The position numbers and the translations under genes are program-made. This document shows positions 7,703 to 15,548 of a stretch of DNA of 64,000 bases, one piece after another. The notes beneath the pieces are model-generated. The model did no database searches and had not been told where the DNA came from. It saw only the letters and a list, made by a program, of their open reading frames with translations. Numbering within the stretch: the first letter of the stretch is position 1; every line of letters begins with the position of its first letter. The stretch covers positions 1 to 64,000 of the forward strand of contig NZ_BBRX01000018.1 in the NCBI RefSeq assembly GCF_000829675.1, given 5' to 3'. Source of the DNA: Acinetobacter rudis (GTDB lineage: Bacteria; Pseudomonadota; Gammaproteobacteria; Pseudomonadales; Moraxellaceae).

Positions 7703-8809
7703 ATGATGAACGGTTTTGCAATTCATAACGCCCCAACGGATCACGGTGGAATAATTCCTGCTACCCAAATGAGAAGTTCTCAGATGGGTAATTTATTTGT
7801 GGTGGCTGGCGATGGTCATTTTTGTCCAAAGTGTAAATGTTGGTCAATAGTCCTTAAGAGTCATGATCGTGTGATTTTTGATGGTAAAGCAGTTGCTTAT
7901 GCAGGAGATCAGCTTAGTTGTGGGGCACGCATTTTGCTTCAGCAATCTCATGTGGTTGGGGGTGGTCAAAGTGCTAATTATAACAACTTCACAGCATCAA
8001 ATTTGCAGCTTAGTAATTCTTGGAAAAATGTAACCAATAGTTTGCTAGCTGAGGATAAAAAACGATTAAATGGCCATTACTATAATATTGAAACGGGCTC
8101 TTTTGAGGGCAAAGTTACTGATGGTATAGGGCAGATAGAAGATTTATATGCATGTAATGGAAAGGACGGAAATGACTATAAAGATAAGAAAAAATTAGAA
8201 ATGACTCATTCTGATTTCCAAAAAAATGCTTTTATTCTAGCAGAAGAAGCAGGAGATTCTGGGCAGGAGTGTATTTGTTTAGGGTTCACAGCTTCGAATA
8301 GAGCTAAGGAATTAAGTTGGGCACTATTTAAGCTTCTTTCTACTACTTATTCTTCTGTTCCAAAAAGTCTAAAAGGGACTTTATTGGCCTCAGCAAGAGC
8401 TGACATTAAATCAAAAAATACTCGTAAAGGATTGCTACAGTCTTTATCTGGTTATGAAGATCCTACTAAAGGAGCTACTTTCTGGGATGGTACAGATTTT
8501 TTAGCATGGGGGTTAAAAAGCCCGTTTCAAGGAGGTGTGCCGCATGCAAAATTTAGAGAATATAAAAAAATCACGATAAATAAGCATATATATGAAAAAT
8601 ATAGAGCAGCAACTTTAAAGATTTACCCTAAAGGTAGTGTTGTATATACAAAATATAATTATATTTCTTCAGTACCATCTCAAGTCTTCATTGATCCTAA
8701 AAACTGGAGTACAGGAAATTTTATATATATTACCAATGCACGGAATGCGAGTAAAAGCATTATAGCTACTGTCTGTGAGGGACATACAGTTTTTTGGAAG
8801 ACTTACTAA
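7703..8809 (+). CDS. PAAR-domain effector with a predicted peptidoglycan hydrolase domain
   Basis: 368 residues. Residues 1 to about 88 form a PAAR domain: N-terminal DHGGIIPA, a GDGHFCPKCKCWS turn and AYAGDQLSCGARI. PAAR proteins cap the VgrG spike of type VI secretion systems and carry toxins. After a linker, residues 175-200 (AEEAGD then ASNR) resemble the E-A-x-G ... N-R pattern of SleB-like cell-wall hydrolases, with Glu181 or Glu182 as a possible catalytic residue; GATFWDGTDFLAWG (257-270) follows. The hydrolase assignment is inference from this pattern. The next gene overlaps by one base (TAATG) and encodes an exported protein, as expected for an immunity partner of a periplasm-acting toxin. 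No secretion-apparatus genes are in view, so this is an orphan effector. Confidence 0.78.
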   Translation: MMNGFAIHNAPTDHGGIIPATQMRSSQMGNLFVVAGDGHFCPKCKCWSIVLKSHDRVIFDGKAVAYAGDQLSCGARILLQQSHVVGGGQSANYNNFTASNLQLSNSWKNVTNSLLAEDKKRLNGHYYNIETGSFEGKVTDGIGQIEDLYACNGKDGNDYKDKKKLEMTHSDFQKNAFILAEEAGDSGQECICLGFTASNRAKELSWALFKLLSTTYSSVPKSLKGTLLASARADIKSKNTRKGLLQSLSGYEDPTKGATFWDGTDFLAWGLKSPFQGGVPHAKFREYKKITINKHIYEKYRAATLKIYPKGSVVYTKYNYISSVPSQVFIDPKNWSTGNFIYITNARNASKSIIATVCEGHTVFWKTY

Positions 8810-9384
8810 TGAGAATTTTTATATATTTTTTATTGACTTGTATTGTGGTACCAGCGTATGCCGAGAGTAAAATATATGCAAAGTATGATGCTACATGTGA
8901 TGAAAAAAATGAAAAATTTTATAAAGAAAAAAAATTATTAATATCAAATAGATATAAAATATTATCAGTCTTGAATTTAGATAAAACAAGAAAGATCTAT
9001 ATATTGGATAGAGGTTTTTCTCCGAAAAAGTCTGAGGAATGTCGTTACTCAGATCCCACAATACATAGTTATGTATTTGTTCTGCAAAAGGGGCGTGCTT
9101 CCCCCTATATTAATGAAAAAATTTTATCAAATATGAACTATATCTCAGATATTTCTATAGAGAAAAGTATTAGAGGTTTTATAATTTCTTTTGTATATGG
9201 GCAGAGCTCTACTTTCAAAAAAATGATGCATTTTGAAGAGGTTGAAGGTAAAGGATTTTTTTTAAAAAAAGTTATTACTGAAAAAGTGGTTCCTGATGGT
9301 ATGAATGGTAATCAGACCATACAAAATTTACCTCTTGAAATGCAATATGAATTAACGCATGTGGAGCTCTATCAGTTCTTTTAA
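8809..9384 (+). CDS. Predicted periplasmic immunity protein for the PAAR effector
   Basis: 191 residues with a Sec signal peptide (MRIFIYFLLTCIVVPAYA, cleavage after residue 18). The mature part contains two cysteines and no recognised domain. The start at 8809 overlaps the effector stop codon as TAATG, with GGAAG 8 bases upstream, so translation is coupled. The immunity role is inferred from position, coupling and export, which match a toxin acting on peptidoglycan. Confidence 0.7.
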   Translation: MRIFIYFLLTCIVVPAYAESKIYAKYDATCDEKNEKFYKEKKLLISNRYKILSVLNLDKTRKIYILDRGFSPKKSEECRYSDPTIHSYVFVLQKGRASPYINEKILSNMNYISDISIEKSIRGFIISFVYGQSSTFKKMMHFEEVEGKGFFLKKVITEKVVPDGMNGNQTIQNLPLEMQYELTHVELYQFF

Positions 9385-9408
9385 TTCAAAGACGTTCTTA
9401 ATGAAAAA

Positions 9409-9460
9409 CCCAAGCATATTAAGCCTTGGGGTTTTTTATTGCCTGTTGTTTGGGTTTTTA
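9409..9460. repeat. Repeat A, copy 2 (52 bp, with terminator hairpin)
   Basis: Identical to the tRNA-Leu terminator region at 7282-7333 except for one base, and it also works as a terminator (CCCAAG ... CTTGGGG then a T-run) for the immunity gene. Directly after it, TATCGATT and a nearby TAA resemble the 3' end of the ANT(3'') gene at 10650, as if the copy had carried that junction too. Confidence 0.8.
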
Positions 9461-9487
9461 TTAGATATCGATTGAGTAATTTAAAAA

Positions 9488-9589
9488 TTAAAAGACAACC
9501 TTTTTTGCTGTTGTTTCTTTTGGGGTGCATAGAAGGCGATCTGGTTTGTGCTTAAATCTATGTACTTGATAGCAATGGGTTAAACTCAT
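9488..9589 (-). CDS. Possible 33-residue protein
   Basis: An ATG-started frame of 33 residues (begins MSLTHCYQVHRF, ends AKKVVF) in the gap between two cargo genes. It has coding-like composition (basic, rich in Lys/Arg) but no ribosome-binding site. It could be a gene remnant brought in with the cassette. Low certainty. Confidence 0.25.
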   Translation of the reverse strand: MSLTHCYQVHRFKHKPDRLLCTPKETTAKKVVF

Positions 9590-9771
9590 TATTTAGATAA
9601 AACAGTAAGAGTCTGGGAGATTGAGAAATATAGAAGTGTAAAATAATTTAAAAATTATAATATGATTTAGATTAATTCAATGCGTTTTGAAGAGAGAGCC
9701 ATATAACCTTGTTGGGTAAACTTGCATGTGGTCGATCGTCTAAAGTCACTTAAAAATATAATGAGTCAAAA
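9590..9771. other. AT-rich leader of the second cargo gene
   Basis: Together with 9385-9589 this forms a gap of about 390 bases between cargo genes. Apart from repeat A copy 2 and the doubtful small frame, no structure is recognisable. It presumably contains the promoter of the following membrane-protein gene. Confidence 0.4.
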
Positions 9772-10521
9772 ATGAATGATTTTATCTTGAAATGGCTGAA
9801 AGAGTATATTGCAATCTTAGTTATAATTCCGGCTACCTTAGGCGGAATTTATCAGGTTATAAATATTTGGTATTACGCAGGTTTTTCAAATATACGATAT
9901 TTTTCAGTTTCTCAAGTTATTCCAGATGGATTAATTGTAATTATTTTACTGGGATGGATTATTGGAAATTTATTGATAACGAAGTGGTTAATAGATGTTG
10001 TTGAATTGTCTTTATTAGGGGTGTTTAAAGAAATAAATTATGTTGCCTATATTGTACTTTCGATCTTGTGGATTGTAATGTTTGGCTATCATTTTTATAA
10101 ATTTGAATCTGATTCATATATTAATTATATGATGGTGAGCTTTGGGTGTGTCAATCTAATCTCGATAGGCGTGTATGTCTTGTTATACTGTGGCTTAAAT
10201 TTCTTTTTTAATCCGAGTTATCAAGTAGTTAAAGGCTTTACATTTATATTTTTTTACTGTGTTTTAGGTTTTTGGGGGATTAAAATAGAAGGAAATGTAG
10301 AAGCTTTCAATAATAAAATAGTCAATGATAGTGAGCTTTACAATTATGAACTGCTTCAAGAAAAAACCATTAAAAAATTCAATAACCCCAGCGTGAAAAT
10401 TTTATATTCTAATAAAGATTATATTTTTTACGAAATAAATATAAATGGTGTGAACAGGACGTTTGTCGATGATGCTAAAGAGTTAATCCCAGATTCAGCT
10501 AATTTAAAATCAAAAAATTGA
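9772..10521 (+). CDS. Polytopic membrane protein of unknown function
   Basis: 249 residues, not recognised. Hydrophobic segments near residues 12-32, 48-70, 88-108, 118-142 and 153-171 predict about five membrane helices, followed by a soluble C-terminal tail of roughly 75 residues rich in Asn/Lys with a beta-rich look (VKILYSNKDYIFYEINING). The codons are very AT-rich compared with core genes. The gene lies alone between copies 2 and 3 of repeat A, so it is a single-gene cargo. Defence, toxin immunity or transport are all possible; none is shown. Confidence 0.6.
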   Translation: MNDFILKWLKEYIAILVIIPATLGGIYQVINIWYYAGFSNIRYFSVSQVIPDGLIVIILLGWIIGNLLITKWLIDVVELSLLGVFKEINYVAYIVLSILWIVMFGYHFYKFESDSYINYMMVSFGCVNLISIGVYVLLYCGLNFFFNPSYQVVKGFTFIFFYCVLGFWGIKIEGNVEAFNNKIVNDSELYNYELLQEKTIKKFNNPSVKILYSNKDYIFYEININGVNRTFVDDAKELIPDSANLKSKN

Positions 10522-10598
10522 GTCATAATTTTTTTAAAATTTTATGTTTTAAATTGATTTATTAAATTTTTTCTTATAAATAATTTTACGCTATAAAA

Positions 10599-10645
10599 CC
10601 CAAGCATATTTGGTCTTGGTTTTTTTGTTTTCTGTAGTTTGGTGT
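10599..10645. repeat. Repeat A, copy 3 (degraded), terminator-like
   Basis: CCCAAGCATATT, a TCTTGG stem half, a T-run and a GTAGTTTGG segment follow the same order as copies 1 and 2 but with several substitutions. It sits right at the 3' end of the ANT(3'') gene (stop at 10650). It may be the original host version or an older copy. Confidence 0.6.
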
Positions 10646-10649
10646 ATGA

Positions 10650-11465
10650 CTATCGATTACCTAAATCATCAGACAGTAATGGCTCAATATTTTGTTTTAG
10701 TATCTCTACGATTTTACTGAGCGCTAAGTGTAGATCAGGCCAGCTTTGTTCATTTCCTCGTCCTGTATATTCATCGATCATGAGCTGCAATAAGGCTTGA
10801 TTGTCTTGATCTAAAAATTTTAAACACCACATTGCCGCAGTATCTTTGGAAACAATGGTTTTTTTGTTGAGCGTATAGGCAATGCGGCATAGCGCTAGAA
10901 TTTGATTGCGTTCATCCTGATCGTCTTTCCAGTGTGCAATAATTTCTGGATAGGTTTCTCGTAGAGCATCTTTGACTTGCTTGTGGCTGATCGCGGGGAG
11001 CCAATGGTTCAGATCTGGCCCTAAAATAGTGACATGCTGTAGTTGTGCTTGCTTGAGTAAGATACTGATGTCTGGATCATATTGACTGTTTAACTGTGCG
11101 CCATTGAGTAATTCATCTCTTAACCATTCACCATATTGCAGTTGATACGGGTAGGGTGGTTGAAGCGCAGTAATACTGTTTTTATCGAGTATTGTTATTT
11201 CCAAGGCGCGCGCTGAAGCATGGCCGACTGGAACGGAGATTTGCAAAAGCACTTTTGCGATTTGTTGTCGTTCGGAAGCAGTGATTGCACGTTCAATAAT
11301 AACCAGAATATCGAGATCACTTTTACGCTTTAAGCCACCATCAACATATGAACCATATAAGTAAATTGCGTAGAGTTTGTCTTGGAACACTTGCTGTAAG
11401 AGTTGTTTAACAGATTCAAGTTGATGGCTTTCATCATGGTTTAAAGATTGCATGGTGGTATTCAT
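10650..11465 (-). CDS. Aminoglycoside nucleotidyltransferase, ANT(3'')-II-like
   Basis: 271 residues of the AadA/ANT(3'') family, which adenylates streptomycin and spectinomycin with ATP. The nucleotidyltransferase motif GSYVDGGLKRKSDLD (residues 38-52) holds two metal-binding Asp (50 and 52), and Glu89 in ALEITILD fits the catalytic base position. The C-terminal helical domain has the LALCRIAYTL and KDTAAMWCL blocks of AadA. It is not in an integron cassette: no attC site or intI gene is in view, and it points the opposite way from the cargo genes around it. This matches the intrinsic chromosomal ANT(3'')-II genes of Acinetobacter. Whether it gives clinical resistance cannot be read from the sequence. 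Confidence 0.85.
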   Translation of the reverse strand: MNTTMQSLNHDESHQLESVKQLLQQVFQDKLYAIYLYGSYVDGGLKRKSDLDILVIIERAITASERQQIAKVLLQISVPVGHASARALEITILDKNSITALQPPYPYQLQYGEWLRDELLNGAQLNSQYDPDISILLKQAQLQHVTILGPDLNHWLPAISHKQVKDALRETYPEIIAHWKDDQDERNQILALCRIAYTLNKKTIVSKDTAAMWCLKFLDQDNQALLQLMIDEYTGRGNEQSWPDLHLALSKIVEILKQNIEPLLSDDLGNR

Positions 11466-11580
11466 TGAAATAAGTGGATCAACTACAGCATATCTTGCTT
11501 GCTATGCAATAGCTTCTGATAAAAATTAAATATAGCCTTTAAATATCATATTATATTGACATTATTTTTAATAATTAGGG

Positions 11581-11653
11581 GCGGGGGAGCTCATTTGATG
11601 AAATTTATTGTCTTTTTATTTGGATTGTTATTGTCCGGATGGGTATCTGCACA
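11581..11653. repeat. Repeat B, copy 1 (73 bp)
   Basis: Matches 14865-14937 at 71 of 73 bases in direct orientation. It covers the ribosome-binding region and signal-peptide codons of a small secreted protein gene. The pair flanks the ATP-grasp/Mur-ligase gene. Confidence 0.9.
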
Positions 11654-11681
11654 AGCAGCAGTGAAGTTACACAGTAAATGA
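11598..11681 (+). pseudogene. Truncated copy of the small secreted protein gene
   Basis: The frame starts with the same signal peptide as the gene at 14882 (MKFIVFLFGLLLSGWVSAQ) but stops after 27 codons. The four residues after the identical part (AVKL) still resemble the full gene (VVKF), after which similarity is lost. It is best read as a 5' fragment left when a cassette inserted. A 27-residue exported peptide could in principle still be made. Confidence 0.7.
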
Positions 11682-11751
11682 CAATTTCTACAAAGGCTTC
11701 CAACAAGTTGTTCTGGTAGGATTTATTGGCTTGATTTTGTTTTATGAATAG
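11665..11751 (+). pseudogene. Possible gene fossil, C-terminal end of a membrane protein
   Basis: A stop-free stretch reads NDNFYKGFQQVV followed by a hydrophobic LVGFIGLILFYE and a TAG. It has no start codon of its own and overlaps the end of the truncated secreted-protein copy in another frame. It looks like the last codons of a lost gene, but chance cannot be excluded at this length. Confidence 0.3.
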
Positions 11752-11929
11752 CATGGGGTTGAGTCATTAGCACAAACTGATTAGTACTACATAGTTTTAT
11801 TGAAATTGAAGTTACATTTTAAGTTGAGAGTTTTTAAGGATGTATATTTAATTTTTTGTTGAAATTTAATATGTTATTTATATTATCAATAATATACTAT
11901 TGAAATTATTTTTGGAGCTGGTTTTTATT

Positions 11930-14287
11930 ATGGGTAATAATATAATTAAAGTTGGGATGCTAAGATCTAGTGGAAAGCCTGCTAGTAGAGCTAGAGCAAT
12001 GTCTTATGTGGGACAGCACACTGGTGTTGATATCTATTTTTTTAGTGTAGATGATGTTGATATTGAAACAAGAAAAATAAATGCAAAAAGATTTTTTAAC
12101 AGTTCCTGGGTTACTGAAGTTATTGATTATCCTTTGATTATTGATAATGATAATAACTCATCAATGAAAAATAAAAATGTAATTAATCAATTATCTGAAT
12201 ATTGTTATTTGACGACACAGGTGTTAGGTGGAAAGTTAAAAACCTTAAATTTATTAAGAGATAATAATATATTTCGTGAGTGTCTAATTCCACAAGAGGT
12301 AATTAGAAATAGAGATGATTTTACTTCTTTTTTAGAATTGTACGATTACTCTGTATTAAAGCCTATTCGTGGAAACCAAGGTAAAGAAATTTATTTTATT
12401 AAAAAAAATAATAATAAATTTTATGTAAATTTTGAAGGTGAAACTAAGGAAATAGCTAGCTTGGATAATTTTTACGATCAGGTGATCAGAGGGAGAAATT
12501 TTATTATTCAAAAATATATAGAGTCTACAACCATACATGGTGCACCTTTTGATATTCGTGTACATGTACAAAGGAATGGTCAAAATAAATGGGTTAATAC
12601 TAAGACTTATGTTCGAGTTGGTACGAGTGAAGGTATGACTGCAAATATTGCAACAGGTGGAGGGATAGCAAATGTAATATCTTTTATTAAGAGTAGATAT
12701 AAAGAAAAAGCCAATGATGTATTGCGAAAACTTAACGAATTAACAAATCATCTTCCAACTCAGTTTCAACAATTTTATAGTCAAGATATTGATGCTCTAG
12801 GTATAGATCTTGGCGGTGATGCAGATGGAAATCTGTGGATATTTGAAATCAATAGTTTTCCAGGGACACAGTTTTTTGAATTAGACGAGGCAATTATAAG
12901 AATCGAATATTTAAAATATCTTCATGATAGAGAGATTGGTAAAAAAAATAATTTAGTTAATTTATATAATTTAAATGAACTATGGGATTCCAACTTAGTA
13001 ATTGATTCACAAATAAATAATAATAAAAAAAATGTTGCAGTTCTTCGATCTTCTCATTCTAAAGTTGGGGTTACAGAAAAATTTATTAAAGAGCATGATG
13101 ACAATATTGAATTTATTATCTGTGATGAAAAGCCTATTATTGATTTTCCTGAAAATAAAATAATTTTATTGAAAGATAAAGAAAAAGAAATTATGTCGGT
13201 TTCTCTGGAAAAGCGACAGAAATATAAACCATTTGTTTACTCTATTATAGGGAGTGTTGGAAAGACAAGTGTGTTAGCGCTTTTAGGTCGATCTCTTAGA
13301 AGGATTGATAAAAATGCTTATATTAATGATTTTGGAAACACTCCATTTTATGTTGCCAAAGGTATTTTATCAGCTCCAATTAACAGTAAAAGCTGGGTTT
13401 TTGAAGTTGCGGGGGCTAGTAGCTTTAGAGATGAGCCAATTAGCGTTCATTCGCATCAAATGCTTCAACCTAATGTATGTATATTTACTAATATTGCAGA
13501 GGCTCATGTTGGTGAAATTGGATCGCTGGAAGATGTTGCAATTCTTAAATCTAAGGCTTTAGTTAATATACCTAATAATAGTATTGTAGTTTTAAATGGT
13601 GATATGCCCTATCAAAAACTAATAAGAGAAAATGTAAATCCTTTAGCCAGTATTTATACTTATGGGGAGTCTGAAAAAGCTGATTTTCAATTGTTGGATA
13701 CTTCTGAGCCAGTTTTAAAGTTTAATTATAAAGATAATATTTATGAAATAGATATTCCTGCTGACCTATCCCTTGAAATAAAGCTCAATTTCTTGGCAGT
13801 TGCTGCTGCTTTATTCCTCACGCAGGTTGATTGGATAATTGCTTCTAAGTATTTCTCTGATTGGAAACCTGTAAAAGGGAGAGGTAATTTAGAAACTAAA
13901 TTCATAGAGAATAAAAAATTAACTATTATAAATGATGCTTATAATGCAAATCCAACTTCAATGAGATTAGCGATTTCTAATTTAGAGAAACGATCGCATT
14001 CTGGTAGAAAACTTGTAGTTTTAGGGGAAATATCTGAATTGGGAGACCATAGTTTTAGAATTCATAAGGAATTATTAAATTTTGTGTCAATAGCTAAGAT
14101 AGATCAAGTCATTGTAATTGGTTCTCTTTATTTGGAACACCAAAATTATTATATGGATGATATTGTATTTTATGAAAATTTAACTGATTTTGAAGAAAAT
14201 ATTTCAAAAATAGTTGAAGATAATGATCTAATTCTCTTTAAAGGATCTCATTCAAGCTTATTATATAATTTTCTCAATAACTTGTAG
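11930..14287 (+). CDS. ATP-grasp (YheC/YheD-type) and Mur-ligase fusion enzyme
   Basis: 785 residues joining two ATP-dependent ligase modules. Residues about 90-335 form a YheC/YheD-like ATP-grasp domain: the LKP...GKEI lysine-loop (143-153), the IQKYIE hinge, GAPFDIRVHV (204-213) and the metal-binding EIN (306-308). Residues about 435-785 are MurF-like: P-loop GSVGKTS (441-447), NDAYNANPTSM (668-678), VVLGEISELG (696-705) and KGS (771-773). The order ATP-grasp then Mur ligase is that of cyanophycin synthetase, but the N-terminal half is of a different ATP-grasp type. Both modules join a carboxylate to an amine through an acyl-phosphate, so the protein may build a peptide or poly-amino-acid product; the substrates are unknown. 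The ATG at 11930 has GGAG 12 bases upstream; a TTG at 11900 is an alternative start. The codons are extremely AT-rich, and repeat B lies on both sides, so it was probably acquired. Confidence 0.8.
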   Translation: MGNNIIKVGMLRSSGKPASRARAMSYVGQHTGVDIYFFSVDDVDIETRKINAKRFFNSSWVTEVIDYPLIIDNDNNSSMKNKNVINQLSEYCYLTTQVLGGKLKTLNLLRDNNIFRECLIPQEVIRNRDDFTSFLELYDYSVLKPIRGNQGKEIYFIKKNNNKFYVNFEGETKEIASLDNFYDQVIRGRNFIIQKYIESTTIHGAPFDIRVHVQRNGQNKWVNTKTYVRVGTSEGMTANIATGGGIANVISFIKSRYKEKANDVLRKLNELTNHLPTQFQQFYSQDIDALGIDLGGDADGNLWIFEINSFPGTQFFELDEAIIRIEYLKYLHDREIGKKNNLVNLYNLNELWDSNLVIDSQINNNKKNVAVLRSSHSKVGVTEKFIKEHDDNIEFIICDEKPIIDFPENKIILLKDKEKEIMSVSLEKRQKYKPFVYSIIGSVGKTSVLALLGRSLRRIDKNAYINDFGNTPFYVAKGILSAPINSKSWVFEVAGASSFRDEPISVHSHQMLQPNVCIFTNIAEAHVGEIGSLEDVAILKSKALVNIPNNSIVVLNGDMPYQKLIRENVNPLASIYTYGESEKADFQLLDTSEPVLKFNYKDNIYEIDIPADLSLEIKLNFLAVAAALFLTQVDWIIASKYFSDWKPVKGRGNLETKFIENKKLTIINDAYNANPTSMRLAISNLEKRSHSGRKLVVLGEISELGDHSFRIHKELLNFVSIAKIDQVIVIGSLYLEHQNYYMDDIVFYENLTDFEENISKIVEDNDLILFKGSHSSLLYNFLNNL

Positions 14288-14881
14288 TTGTTTTATTCAA
14301 TGAAAATAAATTTAGACTTTTGAAAATAATTTAGATTTAACCTGGCGGAAATTATTGAAAATGATAGCTGTCAGGTATTTTAAAATGTACTATTCTTTAC
14401 CAATATGGAGGTGACTTTTAATTACATAAATATTTTTTCATAAAAACATATTAATTTATAGATTGTATTTTTTGTTTTTGCTGTTTAGTTGTTTATATTA
14501 AATATTTTAATAAGTTGTATTTTAATTATGTTGGATTTTTTTAAATTTTATTTATTAATAATAATTTTTATATGAGTGTGAGTGTTGTCTATAAGAATTA
14601 TGGTATCTATATAAAAATGATAAAATGATAAAATGATAAAATTTTTTAAGTATTGTTGTTATTTTATTATCAAAAATAAATGATAGATATTCTGTATTTG
14701 ACTTTTTTGATGTGGGGTAATTGTTATTTTGTTAAATTAATAATTATTCAATATGGGGCGAGTAAAAAGAAAAATACTACTTTAATTGGTATTTAAGATA
14801 TTGTTAGTAGATAACTAAATCTCTTTTCTTAATTTTATTGTAAAATAATTTAATATTAATGTAAGCGAGGAAGCTCATTTG
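14288..14881. other. 594-base AT-rich spacer
   Basis: No gene is supported here. The region is extremely AT-rich, includes a short tandem repeat at 14614-14642, and ends in repeat B copy 2. A weak ACCTG/CAGGT pairing around 14340-14378 could help end transcription of the fusion gene. Confidence 0.5.
14614..14642. repeat. Short tandem repeat of AAAATGAT
   Basis: Three complete and one partial copy of the 8-base unit AAAATGAT. Such tracts can vary in length by slippage, but it is not placed next to a start codon, so phase variation is not indicated. Confidence 0.75.
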
Positions 14882-14937
14882 ATGAAATTTATTGTCTTTT
14901 TATTTGGATTGTTATTGTCCGGATGGGTATCTGCACA
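14865..14937. repeat. Repeat B, copy 2 (73 bp)
   Basis: The intact counterpart of 11581-11653. Here it continues into a full gene, so this end is probably the resident sequence or an equally complete allele brought by the insert. Confidence 0.9.
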
Positions 14938-15343
14938 GCCTGTAGTAAAGTTTGACCATACTGGAATACAAAAAGGGGCTTATGTAGAGACTTGTTATCA
15001 TAATCCTTGCTCAGTAGCTAAAGTGCAATCTTTTAAACAACTTAAACAGACTAATACACAATCCAATATTGAGTTGACTTTAATCGGTGGATCTAAAGCT
15101 TGGGACAGTAAAAAGATTGATTGGGACAAACAACCGCATAAAGTCAAAGTTTATTGTTCGATTACACATCCAATTGTGCAGATTGATCGTCAAAAAACAC
15201 TATTGCCGATCAATGAAGGATTTGGGGTGCCAGGAATATTGATGGTTGATGCTGAGTTGTATTTACAAGCCTGTCATAACTTCCATAGCTCTGTACAAAA
15301 AGCTGCAGAAATATATGGCTATGATGTCCACGATGAAGAATAA
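14882..15343 (+). CDS. Small secreted protein of unknown function
   Basis: 153 residues with a clear signal peptide (cleavage near VSAQ, residue 19-20). The mature domain of about 134 residues has four cysteines (two in ETCYHNPCS, then one in VYCS and one in QACHN), consistent with two disulfides in the periplasm. No family is recognised. AGG lies 11 bases before the ATG. It precedes icd in the opposite orientation with a shared terminator, so it is probably the resident gene at this spot; part of it is copied at 11598 and its last codons at 16741. Confidence 0.7.
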   Translation: MKFIVFLFGLLLSGWVSAQPVVKFDHTGIQKGAYVETCYHNPCSVAKVQSFKQLKQTNTQSNIELTLIGGSKAWDSKKIDWDKQPHKVKVYCSITHPIVQIDRQKTLLPINEGFGVPGILMVDAELYLQACHNFHSSVQKAAEIYGYDVHDEE

Positions 15344-15398
15344 AAAAACGGTGCATAAGCACCGTTTTTTAAATTAGTGAACTAAAAAAATTAAGCTT
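15333..15398. repeat. Repeat C, copy 1 (66 bp)
   Basis: It contains the last codons of the secreted-protein gene, a terminator hairpin (AACGGTGC/GCACCGTT) and a sequence matching the final codons of icd (TTAAGCTT). It repeats at 16741-16805 with a single one-base length difference in an A-run. Confidence 0.95.
15346..15370. terminator. Terminator within repeat C copy 1
   Basis: AAAACGGTGC and GCACCGTTTT form a perfect stem around ATAA, with A and T runs on either side, so it can act in both directions. It ends the secreted-protein transcript. Confidence 0.85.
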
Positions 15399-15548
15399 AA
15401 TTTCTTCTTTTTTGTATTTGAAATAAGACTTAATTTGTTCACTTAATAATACTTATAGAGTGGTATTTAAATATTGTAAATTAATCATTTAGAGGATATC
15501 TTTCACACTTAATTTTAAATTGTAATATTCATTTAAATAGAGTGAGTA

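Noticed and set aside
10650..11465. Integron gene cassette carrying aadA
   Set aside because: No attC-like palindrome follows the gene and no integron integrase is in view; the sequence fits the chromosomal ANT(3'')-II group better.
14614..14642. Tandem AAAATGAT as a phase-variation tract or a CRISPR
   Set aside because: The units are adjacent without spacers and are not inside or next to a promoter or start codon.
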